Assembly (NCBI RefSeq): GCF_026210795.1
Contig: NC_089441.1
Span: 744,001-808,000, forward strand
Length of the DNA stretch: 64,000 nt
From: Rhizophagus irregularis
Taxonomy: Eukaryota > Glomeromycota > Glomeromycetes > Glomerales > Glomeraceae
Direction of reading: 5' to 3'
The notes under the pieces are model-generated. The model saw nothing but the letters and a program-made list of their open reading frames with translations. It was not told where the DNA came from and did not search any database. How positions within the stretch are numbered: position 1 is the first letter of the stretch; each line of letters starts with the position of its first letter. Shown here piece by piece: positions 35,481 through 47,420 of this stretch. The position numbers and the translations under genes were made by a program.

Positions 35481-38400
35481 ATGGAAGTAATGGATCAACG
35501 TATTGATGAAGGTAATCATACAGAATATAAAATTAGAATTATCCTGTCAAAATTTTTAAACAATTTTGCAAATATGAACTAACTATATTATATAAAAATT
35601 ATATTAAATAACTTAGCCCGTAAGTTAATAGGTTATCTCATAATTAAATAAAATTAAATAATAACAGATAATGAAATTAATTATTATTATTATATTCTAA
35701 ATTCATTTAATGATTAATAATACTATAGTTTGTAAGTTATTAGTTATTTAAATTTTAGCTTTTTACTTTATTTATTTTACATAATATTCAAATAACTAAA
35801 TACTTTGTTTAAATAACTAATTAATTATATTGCAGCTGGTAAGTTATAATACTTAAGGATATTATATTTAATTTATTTATTTATTAACATCTAATATTTT
35901 AATATAATTTAACTAATTATATTCTTAATTTAAATAAAATAGATTGTAAGTGATATATTAATTTATAGTAAATACTTTTCTATTATATTTATACCTAACT
36001 AATTAATAATTGATTATACTACAGGGTGTAAGTTATATGATGTTTATAGTTCTATTATTCAAGCTAACTAAATTCTTTATTTAAAAAATTATTTTTGCAA
36101 TTTCTTTTAGTTGGTAAGTTATTTAAAATTTAATTCTATTATTAGTACTTATTGTTATAATATTTACATATAATTTAAACTAAATACTTTTAAATTAACT
36201 AAATTCTTTATTTAAAAAATTTCTTTTAGTTGGTAAGTTATTTATTTAATTATTGTTATAATAATATTTACATATAATTTAAACTAACTAAATTCTTTAT
36301 TTAAAAATTATTTAAATAATATAGTGAGTAAGTTATTTATTTAATTCACTTATTGTTATAATATTTACATATAATTTAAACTAACTAAATTCTTTATTTA
36401 AAAAAATTCTTTTAGTTGGTAAGTTATTTATTTAATTCTATTATTACTTATTGTTATAATATTTACATATAATTTAAACTAACTAAATTCTTTATTCAAA
36501 AATTATTTAAATAATATAGGGAGTAAGTTATTTATTTAATTCACTTATTGTTATAATATTTACATATAATTTAAACTAACTAAATTCTTTATTTAAAAAA
36601 ATTCTTTTAGTTGGTAAGTTATTTATTTAATTCTATTATTACTTATTGTTATAATATTTACATATAATTTAAACTAACTGAATTCTTTATTTGATAGATT
36701 GTAAGTTATAAGTTATTTATTTAATTCTATTATTACTTATTGTTATAATATATACATATAATTTAAACTAACTAAATTCTTTATTTAAAAATTATTTAAA
36801 TAATATAGGGGGTAAGTTATTTATTTAATTCCATTATTACTTATTGTTATAGTATTTACATATAATTTAAACTAACTAAATTCTTTATTTAAAAATTATT
36901 TAAATAATATAGGGGGTAAGTTATTTATTTAATTCCATTATTACTTATTGTTATAGTATTTACATATAATTTAAACTAACTAAATTCTTTATTTAAAAAT
37001 TATTTAAATAATATAGGGAGTAAGTTATTTATTTATTTAATTCTATTATTACTTATTGTTATAATATTTACATATAATTTAAACTAACTAAATTCTTTAT
37101 TTAAAAATTTCTTTTAGTTGGTAAGCTATTTATTTAATTTTATTATTACTTATTGTTATAATATTTACATATAATTTAAACCAACTAAATCCTTTATTTA
37201 AAAAATTATTTAAATAATATAGAGGGTAAGTTATTTATTTAATTCTATTATTACTCATTGTTAAAATATTTATATAATTTAAACTAACTAATTTCTTTAT
37301 TTAAAAAATTTCTTTTAGTTGGTAAGTTAAATATTTAATTCTATTATTACTTATTGTTATAATATTTATAATTTAAACTAACTAATTTCTTTATTTAAAA
37401 AAATTTCTTTTAGTTGGTAAGTTATTTAAAATTTAATTCTATTATTAACTTATTGTTATAATATTTATATATAATTTAAACTAAATAAATTCTTTATTTA
37501 AAAAATTATTAATAATATAGCTTGTAAGTTATTTGTTATTTCTATTGTTATATATTTTATATAATATTTATTTATTAATTGTATTTTTTCTATTACTTTA
37601 GTTGGTAAGTTATGAATATAGCTTATTGTTATAAATATTTACACAAAAACTAAGGCATACATTATCCTAAATTCCTATTTAAATTTTAGAGTAAGTGTTA
37701 ATTTTAATTTTAGATTTTAGTGTAAATTTTATTATATAATTTTAATCATTTAAATTTGTAGATTTGGAAAAAGTGGAAATAAAATCATAGATGAATTTAT
37801 TCTTGAAAAAAAATTAAGTTGGATACCTTATAATAAATTTAAAAATGTTGAATATCTTATTGAAGGAGGATTTGGTACTATATACAAAGCTATTTGGTTA
37901 AGAAATAATGAAGATAATAAAGAAGTAATTCTTAAATGCCATAATAATTTAAATGAAAATTTAAATGAATTTTTAAATGAAGTATGATACTATATTATTT
38001 ACTTTTTTTAATTTAAATTATAATTTATTTGTATTAATATATTATTATTTTTTATAGTGGAAATATCATGAAAGTTGTTCATATTTATATGAAATGATTC
38101 ATTTTTATGGATTTACAAAAAATCCAGATACTTTGAAATATATGGCAGTAATTGATTATGCAAACAAAGGTAATTTAAGAGGAAACTTAACAGGAATAGT
38201 TAAAAATGGTTGGGGCCAAAAATTATACATGTTGTATGAAATTATTTCTGGACTTAATACTATACATAAACAAAATCTTATTCATTGTGATTTTCATGAT
38301 GGCAATATTTTAAATCATAATGATGAAGAGAATAAAGCAGACAAAATTTATATTAGTGATTTAGGATTATGTCAACCTGTAAAATCATTTTTGAAAGAGT

Positions 38401-39075
38401 ATAAGATTTATGGTGTTGTACCATTTATGGCACCTGAAGTTTTAAGAGGCAAACCTTATACTCCAGCTAGTGATATATATAGTTTTTCTATGATTATGTG
38501 GGAATTTACATCTGGAATACCACCATTTAATAATAGAGCACATGATATTCAACTTAGCTTAAGTATTTGTGAAGGTGAACGTCCTGAAATAATTGAAAAT
38601 ACTCCACAATGCTTTGTAGATTTGATGAAAAAATGTTGGGATGAAGATCCATTAAAAAGGCCATCTTCTAAAGAAGTGTTCAATATTATTAAAGAATGGA
38701 TTTCTCTTCCAGATAATGTGAAAGTTAAAGATATTAATGAAGAATTAAAATGCAATATTATGGAATTTATAAATGCACCAATTGGGCATAACAATCTTGC
38801 TACTGAATCTCACTCACAAGCTTGCTATACAAGTCGCTTACTTAATTTTACTAGTAAACAATTGAATGAAATTCTTGAAAGTAAAAATTCACAAACTAGT
38901 GTACAAGTGAGTGAAATGCTAGTAAGCGAAGATTTGGATGAATGCATATTTAATTTAAAGAAATTAGGTATGTAAAATGTATATAATATAGCTATTATAG
39001 TATAAAATAAATTAATTTACAAGTTAATTACTTTTATTTATTTAATATTTAGATATCAAAACAAATGAAAATTAA
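35481..39075 (+). CDS. TKL-type kinase gene with a 5' array of 3-nt microexon units
   Basis: Proposed exons: 35481-35511 (or from 35463, which is in frame and follows an acceptor), 21 three-nt units and one 1-nt unit (35617-37690), then 37762-37981, 38058-38967 and 39053-39075. The kinase part is secure: S-G-N-K-I-I-D-E-F-I lead-in, G-loop EGGFGTIY, V-I-L-K lysine, HCDFHDGN, a DLG motif (for DFG), M-A-P-E, and DIYSFSMIMWE. The tail encodes HSQACYTSRLLN, like the 20.8-24.2 kb gene. Joining 35511 directly to 37762 gives the wrong phase and a TAG after 9 codons. Including all 22 micro-units restores the kinase frame with no stop. The microexon reading is inferred from splice-site pattern and phase only. 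Confidence 0.7.
35617..37690 (+). repeat. Array of 21 intron-like units, each AG-NNN-GTAAG, plus one AG-A-GTAAGT
   Basis: Three-nt spacers start at 35617, 35729, 35836, 35943, 36025, 36111, 36230, 36325, 36416, 36520, 36611, 36698, 36809, 36913, 37017, 37118, 37223, 37319, 37414, 37521 and 37602. A 1-nt spacer is at 37690. Every spacer is preceded by AG (TTTTAG, ATATAG, CAG) and followed by GTAAGT (GTAAGC once). Most units also have a branch-site-like AACTAAC about 25-50 nt before the AG. Periods range from 81 to 119 bp. Units 6-19 are near copies; units 1-5 and 20-22 are strongly diverged yet keep the same AG-3-GTAAGT geometry. The spacer is TTG eight times; the others vary. Confidence 0.85.
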
Positions 39076-39479
39076 CTAATTATTTGTGTTTTAAAAAAAG
39101 ATATAGTTTTTTTTAAAATCATGCATTTAGCAAAAATTGTTCTTCATTTTATTCTTTTTAGATTTATTTAAACACTAATGCTAGAGTAGTAAAATATTTT
39201 AAAAGATTCTTAGTTTGTAATTTAAATAATTATTTTATTCAAATATTAAATATATGTATTCTCTTCTTAGAATTATTTAAACACTAGGACTAGAAGTAGT
39301 AAATACTATTTTACAAATTTCTTAGTTTGTAATTTAAATAAATCTTTTTTTTATAAATTATCAAATATAAGTATATAAGCCTATTTCTAATACATAAATT
39401 AAAAATGAATAATGTAAAATTTTTATACTTATTTCAATAGCTGATTGTATTTAATTGTTATTGTTAACTTTATTTTTGA
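39076..39479. other. Intergenic spacer
   Basis: A/T-rich, with two diverged copies of an AATTATTT/GATTTATTTAAACACTA..GTAGTAAATA word (39160-39220 and 39265-39330). Nothing else is seen. Confidence 0.4.
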
Positions 39480-39850
39480 TCTTATTTAAATATTTTGGTC
39501 AATATAGGAATCTAATACACCAATAATATCTGCTGGATTATATAATACATTAGTTACTTTTTTGATAAATCAAAGTCTGCTAACTTTATCCTATTTTGAT
39601 GTGCAAGTACATTTATGTATGCTAAAATGAATATATTTAATTTATTGCTTGATGTAATAAATTAAAAAAATCAATATACAGTAAACTATTATGTTACTAA
39701 ATCACAATAAAAAACTCCCTCATCATGCAAACATTTTACAGCATTTGCAAATTGAAGTGCTAATTTATATTTATCATTCTATTTGGAGTTTATTAAAATT
39801 CTCTTTTAAATAGAATTGTAATGATTCACAAAACTTCTCATTGCATTTTT
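39480..39850 (-). pseudogene. Kinase catalytic-domain fragment (dead)
   Basis: On the minus strand the pieces read as S-L-Q-F-Y-L-K-E-N-F-N-K-L, then (after a TAG at the usual Trp codon) N-D-K-Y-K-L-A-L-Q-F-A-N-A-V-K, C-L-H-D-E-G-V-F, Y-C-D-L. After an intron-like gap come V-L-A-H-Q-N-R-I-K-L-A-D-F-D-L-S-K and a stop. DFG has become DFD. The intron sits at the same place (after the catalytic D-L) as in the Sel1-kinase gene, so it derives from that kinase group, not from the neighbouring array kinase. Confidence 0.7.
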
Positions 39851-40138
39851 AGCTATATTAGCAGTATACACATACATATAAATATTACATACCAGTTTTA
39901 AATATTTTACCTCATTAACAATATTGTTAATGGTTAAATTAATTAAAAATATTAAAGCTATAACAATATCAGAAATTTACAATTTGTACAAATGCATTCT
40001 TAAAGACTCAGTGAGATTAAATTAGATTAATTTGGGGTTAATAATTATGGTTATTACCTATTGCTTTTATGATGTTAGTTTTAATATTATTACTATACTT
40101 ATTATAATAAATTAATCGTAATAACTTCACTAAAATGC

Positions 40139-40583
40139 ACGTCTGAAATGTGTGCCAGGTTGATGGCGCAGTGTGACGCAGTAATTTCAAAAAAAAATTA
40201 AGTTAAAGATTTTCTTTTTAATGTAAAGCTTTCAAATTTATGCATTAGATGTATTTTCATCTGTTTTACAAAATTCACTTATAAATGGAAGGAGGTTTTG
40301 GAAGTAGATTTTGACTTTAGTATATAACAACCAATTTTTATCGTCTTTGCCGATCATTTCCAAAATTGGATTTGTTGAAAAAACAGTTTTTGTTAAATAA
40401 CTCGAAAATGGCCTTCTAAACCACCTGTATATTCTTTAAGTAAATTTGCAGAGCGGACGAAAATACATCTAGTGCAGGAATTTAAAGGGTTTATTTTAAA
40501 TAAAAAAAAATTGTAATTTAATTTTTTTGGAAAAATCGCTGCGCCACACTGCGCCATCAACCTGGCACACATTTCAGACATGC
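40139..40583. mobile_element. MULE-type MITE, 445 bp, 9 bp target duplication
   Basis: Ends GCACGTCTGAAATGTGTGCC and the inverse of GCATGTCTGAAATGTGTGCC form an inverted repeat that stays nearly perfect for about 48 bp and recognisable for about 75 bp. It is flanked by an exact 9 bp duplication, CACTAAAAT (40130-40138 and 40584-40592). Long inverted repeats plus a 9 bp duplication fit Mutator-like elements. There is no transposase; the 67-codon frame inside is an artefact. Confidence 0.88.
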
Positions 40584-43500
40584 CACTAAAATACACTACT
40601 GCTCAATAACATAGTATGTGTTTTCACAAAAACTATGGCCTAAATCAAAGAAGTTGCTCTAATTAAAATTGCTTAACACCCACACCTTCAAAATGGCCGG
40701 AAAAAAGGTTTAACTAGTACTATTCTTATTTATTTTATACTACAAATATTGCAAAATAAAAAATTTGAAAAACTTGGGAAAATATAAGCAAAGTATATGT
40801 TGCAGCTAAAGACTGTTTCTTAATAGTTACAATATTACAACTATATAAAAGACTTACTAGAGTTGTGGTTGTGAATTATGGGTTGTGATCAGTAAGCTGC
40901 GGCATTTAGTACTATAATGTGAAATATAATTATTACACTAATAATATCAGTTTAACTACATTATTAATATAAAATGCATAAATCATATAACTAAGGTATT
41001 TAACACCATTGTGTAAAATATAATTTTTGACAGTTTTAATGAATGATATTTAGCAGAAATTTCCTAATATTATCGATAAGTTGTTGTTTGGATGTATTTT
41101 TAAGTACAAATAATTCAAAATAATTCACAATATTGTTAGTATGGATATCTTTATTATAGTACATATTAAATCCGAAATGGTGGTTATGTTCAGTTTCTAA
41201 GATGAGGTACAAGATGCAGTAACAATTATTTAAGGTTTAAATTTTACAAATTTGGGTTAATTCTTTTTTATTTCTTTCGTAACTTGATTCATTATCAAAG
41301 ATATTTAATTTATCAAGTTCAGTTTCATTTTCTTTATAATTATCCTTACTCATTTTTTTATAATCAAAGATTTTTGGGCGCTAATTTAAATTTTTTAATC
41401 AGGGTAAAAAAGGAGGTATATAACCAAAAATAGAATAGAGATGTATTGCAGTTATTTATTTATTAGGGATTAGATTGGAAAAAAATGCTGTACAAAACAA
41501 TAATTTTTAAAGTCTTTTAAACTGAACACTATGAATTTTTTTGCCAGAAAATTATTTACGGTACATCGTGTTCATGTTTTTAACAAATAAACAGATAAAT
41601 CTTAAACCTTTTATAGTAAAGTGTTAATCATCAAATAAAATACTTTCAGTAGTTTTTTCTTTATTTTCCTCCAAGTTTTGTTGGACTTTTTAATCTTCAT
41701 GTTCATACGCTTCCCAATTTTCTTTGTCCTATAACAATAGATTTATTAAGAAAAATATAATTTTTTAAATTTTACTTAGACGTCATAAAATAAATTGTAC
41801 ATTAAAGAGAAAACCAGAATAAACAAATTATATAGACGTATATTAAACGTAGTGTACCTAAAAATATCAAAATTATCATGCACAGACGTAAAATTCAAAA
41901 TTTGATACGAGAAACTTGGATCTTTTTTTAATTTTATTAAAAGGGTTTTATATAATCGAAGAAATATATTTTTTATTGAATATAATCTTTGTAAAATATT
42001 ATGAAATTGAATATTTCAATACTACCACAACAATTGACAATGGTTAAACTTAAACCGTTAAAGACTGTTAGGCGGAATGGATGTCACGTGATAAGTAGTA
42101 TTAGATAAAATCTGTACGAAGTCGATTCTCCTATAAATATATTAAATTTTTTAGATCTTGTCGTTAATACAAGCAGTAAAGAAGTTTGTAGTTTTATATT
42201 ACTAAACGAGCGTTGCTGAAATTAATTAATTTAGTATTACAATAAGTATAATCCAAAAAAATAGAAAAAAAAATAATCTTTGAATTTCTTAATGTAGTGA
42301 ACTTTGAGCTTTGATAAACTTATACAAATAATATTGTAGTTTTCTATGTTGTTCACCCACGTTACTATTTTTGTATATTTTTTTTGATTGGACGAAAAAT
42401 TATTCAATTATTCCTATATTATACTTAATTTCAATACTATTTTTACCGTACCATAGAAATTATAGGAATCGTTCTTATCCCTCAATATTTTATTACTTCG
42501 ATCACCTTTTTCAAGCAAAAATATAATTTCACGAACGTATAAATTATGAAAATAAAAGCTTCACAATTTTTTACGCAATGCTTGGGTTTCTTCCTAATGT
42601 TGTGTTAAAAATGTACTAAGCTTTTAATATGTCATTCTTCGTGTTGTAATTTTCAATTAGTTCAGTCTTTAATTTCGTTAGCTGTACAGCATATCATGCA
42701 TATAATATTTGAAACAAAAGAAAAAATTGTTCTATATAATTAAGATATTTAAAAATAAAATACTCATTTAAATCGAATCTGATTATTCCCAGAGATATAC
42801 GTTTTTTGAACCGATCATATATTACTGTATTAGTGAAATTTTAAAAGAATTGTATACAAGCGTCAAAGCTTGTATAATAATTTATGATTCAACTCATAAA
42901 CTTGGCTCTTTTCAAATTACAAATTTTTTGAACCAACATAAATAATATTCATGGAAATTATTTTATGATGGTTATTTTCAGTGATGCTCATTACTAATAT
43001 CACAATTATTTTTCCTTGCAATTATAAATAATAAATTTTCAATGTTTATTGAAGTCGTTTATATTAATAATATCTCATCGTACGATTTTATTATTTCGAA
43101 TTCAACACACGAAATTATTCTTAAAAAAAAAAAATGTAATGTAAGTTAAAAATTTAAATATAGGCTATATTTTTTTGTAACTATAGATGCTTCAGTTGAC
43201 ATCAAGAGTGAAGTTAATAATGTTAATTTATTATTCAATTATTATAAGTTTCATGATTTACTGCAAAATAAAAAATAACTATATCTAAAATATAGTTAAA
43301 ATATACCGATCGTCTAAAGAGCAGATTATTATTCAATATAGTTTGTAAATATTCATTTACTGTTATTTTGTGACATGTTATTAACGTAATTGATGTGGAG
43401 TTCTAATTTACTAGGGATTTTTATTTGCTTTACCATCTTTTGGACTTTATTTGGTGAAGAAATTAGTTCTTATCTATACTATCGATGCAAGATGCATGTC

Positions 43501-43983
43501 CCAATATATTGTATTTTTCAGTTTTGAAGTCTTTAATATTTTGTAATTCGTTTACAAATAGATTTATTCAATTATTTAATATTAAAAATAATTCTATCCA
43601 GAGAGTATACTACCTAATGCATATGGTATGGCGATAAATTTGACTATAGTAATAAAATTATAGAATCAAGTTCCATTATTTATTAAAAATATGGATCTCA
43701 ATTTAATTTGTTTAATAATACGAAATTGTAATTTGATTTTTTTTTGTTTTATTGGCTCCAAGTTTTATGTGGTCACAATAGAAGCTGTCAATCGTATTTA
43801 ATACAGTTTATTACGATTGAGATTGTTTATCAAAAATAAATGAGATAAACTAAAGTTAAATTATTCTCCTCATAACTCTGAAATTTTACTACTCTTTTTT
43901 TTCCGAAATGTTTAGTCCGAAGTTTAACGAAATAAATCCGCAAAGATTACACAAAATGTTCCCGTTTGGTGTGACGTCCAGTG

Positions 43984-44240
43984 ATGGAAAATGACCAGGT
44001 CATTTGGCCATCTTCCTGAATGATCTGGTCATTTGTCATTTGAGTCATTTAGAATTAATTCAGGCCAAATTTATGCCAGAATTACAAATTTATATTATCA
44101 CGTGATATAAATTTATCCTCGAATAAGAAATTACATAGCTAATTTGGCCAGAATTATGACGTGATTTTTAAATGACCCAAATGACACGTGACCAATCATT
44201 TGAGGTCGTTTGAGTCTGCATACTAATTTTCGCCCCAGGT
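43984..44240. mobile_element. Foldback element with GGTCATTTG arms and a GGCCAGAATT core
   Basis: The left arm carries GACCAGGTCATTTGGCC and TGAGTCATTTAGAATTAATTC. The right arm carries their inverse (GACCCAAATGACACGTGACC, CATTTGAGGTCGTTTGAG). The core pairs AGGCCAAATTTATGCC with TTTGGCCAGAATTATG around ATCACGTGAT. The outer limits and target duplication could not be fixed. Non-coding. Confidence 0.6.
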
Positions 44241-44419
44241 TCCCATTGGATCCTATGTGGGATTAGCTCGGATTCCATGTAATGACAGAAAAAATACCAG
44301 ATGTTGAGGAATTAGGGGAAAAATTTAGTATAACCGGGCATCCTTAACCTGATCCACCGGTCCAGATGATTATCCTGGACCGGTCAAAATTGATTGGACG
44401 ATCTATTTAGATCAGCAAA

Positions 44420-44585
44420 ATTTATGTACACAATGTGCACATGTGCATGTTTTTTTTAGTGTGCACAATTATTAAAATTTAATGCACAAAAAAATTTTTT
44501 AATTTAAAGTAGGTTGTGCACAATTTTTTTAAATATGCGCAAAAAATTTCTTATGTGCATGGTGTGCACATAAAATTTTTTTCGG
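44420..44585. repeat. TGTGCAC-rich palindromic repeat
   Basis: The palindromic word TGTGCAC(A) or a close variant (ATGTGCATGGTGTGCAC, GTGTGCAC, TTGTGCAC) occurs about seven times in both orientations within 165 bp, between T- and A-runs. It looks like a small foldback element or a cluster of protein-binding palindromes. Confidence 0.5.
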
Positions 44586-45426
44586 ATTTTATACACTGAT
44601 TAGTATCATGGATTATTTTTCAGATTACCACACACATTATCCCTTATCTCTTTCGCAATACTCATGTTTTCATATTTCATTTTTTTTTATTTTTATTAAA
44701 AAAAATAATATTTTTAGTTAATAGTTGAATAATAATATTACTAATATTGCTATTTTTTATCATGGAGCTATGGAATTTTCACGATTATACTAATTCCGTT
44801 GACATAATTTTTACATTGGAACACTCCTGGAACTGACTCTGAAAACTAGAAATATTTTAATAATTATTTATTTATATATTTATTTATGAAACTATGAGTG
44901 TATTTTGTAACAATAAACTTTTTTTAAAATATTACTGAAATATGAATAAAGAGTACAAATTTTATTTATAATCTATTCTAGCATATATTACTGCTTGCGT
45001 GTAAAATACAAATAAAATTTTCTTATTTAAACATAAAATTTTCTGGGTAATAGCTAATAAATGACAAATTATTAATTGTTCACTCAAAAAAATTATTTTA
45101 AGGAGTTGAATTTTGTTTTCTTCACCCCCTTTTTTAAAAAAATAACATCACGAAATTTTTGCCAAGACATATTTTACATAAAACAATCTCTATAAAATCA
45201 AATTTAATGGTCCAGGTCTCCAGGATAAAGATAGGGACGCTCTGTGTGACGATATATAATAATAAAATTTGTGTAACATCCACACGAGTTAAAATGTGCT
45301 GCAATGAAAATTAATATTTTCTGTATTACTGTGATACAAATAATTGACTTTTTTTTATTCTAAATATAAATTAATAAGATAATAAGTTAAACAAATAAAT
45401 TTCTTACAAATTTAAACGTACTAATA

Positions 45427-46949
45427 ATGTTCAAGCCTTTATTTAATAAATTAAAAATTATTAATAATGATTCAATTGCAGTAAATTCAATAAAAGTCAA
45501 CAACAATCATGATGATTGCTATAAACCAAAAGATAGCGAATTATGGTGTAAAGAATGCGTTCCTCATTGTCTAATTAAAGGATGGACCAGTGGGAATAAT
45601 GATGTTGATGAATTTATCAAGGATACTATTTATAATGCAAAATTAAGTTATACTGGTTATCCATTATTTCTTGAATGGGTATCATTTGACAGATTTGAAA
45701 ATATGAAAAAAATTGGAGAAGGTGGATTTGCCAAAGTATACTCTGCAACATGGATTGACGGTAAGGCAGAATATAAAAGACAAAATGATGGAAATTGGAA
45801 AAAAAGAGGGCCTAAACCTATAAAAGTAGCTTTAAAAAAATTAAATGAATCTCAGAATATTTCAACTGATTATTTAAATGAGGTATATTTGCATTTAACT
45901 ATTTTTAAAACAAAGATTTTTTTTATTGCAACTAACTTATTGATTTTTAAATTTTGTAGGTTAAAACACTTTGGAGTATTTATTTTAATGATAGTAAATA
46001 TTATTTAAAATTTTATGGAATGGCAAAAGATACAAAAACTAAAGAATTTATGATGATTCTAGAATTAGCAAATCAAGGAAATTTGAGATATGTTCTTTCA
46101 AGTAATTTTAATAATATTTTTTGGAATAAGAAATTAAAAGTCTTAATTAATATGTTATATGACCTTAAAAATTTACATAAATTGGGATATTGTCATAAAG
46201 ATTTTCATAGTGGGAATATATTACAGAGTGATAAATATTCTTATATTTCGGATTTTGGATTATCAGGGCCACCAAATGAACAAAAATCTGATGACAAAAT
46301 ATGTGGAGTATTACCATACATTGCTCCAGAAGTTTTGAATGGAGAACCATATACATTATTTTCTGACATTTATAGTTTTGGTGTAATTATGATAGAACTA
46401 TCATCTGGAAAACCTCCTTTTTATAATAGAAAACATGATATTAGTTTAGTATTAGAAATTTGTAATGGAGTCAAACCTGGATTTGGAAAGGGAACTCCTG
46501 AAATTTATAAAAAATTAGCTTATAAGTGTATGAGCGTTATTCCAAATCAAAGACCAACGGCAGATGAATTATATAACATATTAGAATTTTGGCATAATGC
46601 TTTTATGGATAATAATCAATATGAAGTAAAATTTGGTTATGAAGGGAAAGAAATTAAAGCTGTATTTAGTGAAGCTGATAAAGAGACACCAAATATTTCA
46701 ACTACATATGAAAAAAATCCTGATGCCATATACACAAGTAGGGAATTCACATTTAGCAATTTGCCAAAACCCATGAATCCATCTATTATTACTTTATATC
46801 TTGATGAAAATAATAAAGGTATTATATACTTAAACTATTACTATTATGACTATTTTTTCTTTATGATTAATCCTATAATTTCTAATTTTTTTATCATTTT
46901 AATAGATTGTCAAGATTCTATGTTAATCAATTTAGAGGTTCCTAATTAA
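45427..46949 (+). CDS. TKL-type protein kinase (three exons)
   Basis: Exons 45427-45882, 45960-46818 and 46906-46949, phases 0 and 1. Paralog of the 28.8 and 61.7 kb genes with the same exon plan. The N-terminus differs (MFKPLFNKLKIINND), but the Cys cluster WCKECVPHC, KGWTSGNNDVDEFI, GEGGFAKV, V-A-L-K, HKDFHSGN, DFG, APE and DIYSFGVIM are all present, as is the tail YTSREFTFSNLPKPM. The last intron (46819-46905) is 87 nt and stop-free in frame, so retention would insert 29 hydrophobic residues with the same C-terminus. Protein is 452 aa if spliced. The leader may have been replaced by a different 5' exon. Confidence 0.9.
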
Positions 46950-47420
46950 TTATAATCAAAATGTAACATAATTTATTGCGTTTACTACATATAATTAATT
47001 ATATATTTGCTTATATTAAATTCTTTCGTTTCATTATAATTGAATCAAATATTTCAATTTCAATTCGTTATTTCTTTTATATTCGTATTTTTTAAAGATA
47101 TTTTCATTTTTATTTTGTTAAATTATATTTATATATAGTAATATATAACTTGATTTGCTGGCAAATACAGTGACATTAAATATTGTAAAATGTTCTCAGA
47201 CTGTAAAATTGAGTGTGCTGATCAAAAAATCCCCTATTTTTTGGAGGAGTTAAAAAATGGCGAAAAATATGACCTGGTGTTTTACTATAAATAATATACA
47301 TTTTTGATTGGTGATTTTCTTGTATTACATTTGCCAAAAATTTTCAAAGCCTTGTTAACGAAAATAAAGATTATCATAAAAATTTAAATTCGCTTTTTTT
47401 TAAAATTTTTGTTAAAAAAA
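46950..47420. other. Intergenic spacer
   Basis: A/T-rich 3' flank of the kinase. A GGAGGAG..AAAAATGG patch at 47240-47275 is unremarkable. Nothing supportable. Confidence 0.4.

Larger units (their letters stand above)
40593..45426. other. Long gene-poor region
   Basis: Nearly 5 kb without a supportable gene. Two repeat features are listed separately (43984-44240 and 44420-44585). Near 44355-44400 the palindromic pair ACCGGTCCAGATGATTATCC / GGACCGGT resembles the inner part of the hAT-like element at 57.3 kb and may be a remnant of that family. Confidence 0.45.

Noticed and set aside
35617-37690. Reading the 35.6-37.7 kb array as an ordinary A/T-rich satellite or a CRISPR-like array
   Set aside because: The 'spacers' are only 3 nt, periods vary from 81 to 119 bp, and the constant elements are splice-site motifs; an intron-derived array explains it better.
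43984-44240. hAT-type call for the GGTCATTTG foldback element
   Set aside because: The CAGTGATGG-like left end suggested hAT, but no 8 bp duplication matches and the right terminus is poorly paired, so only a foldback call is kept.
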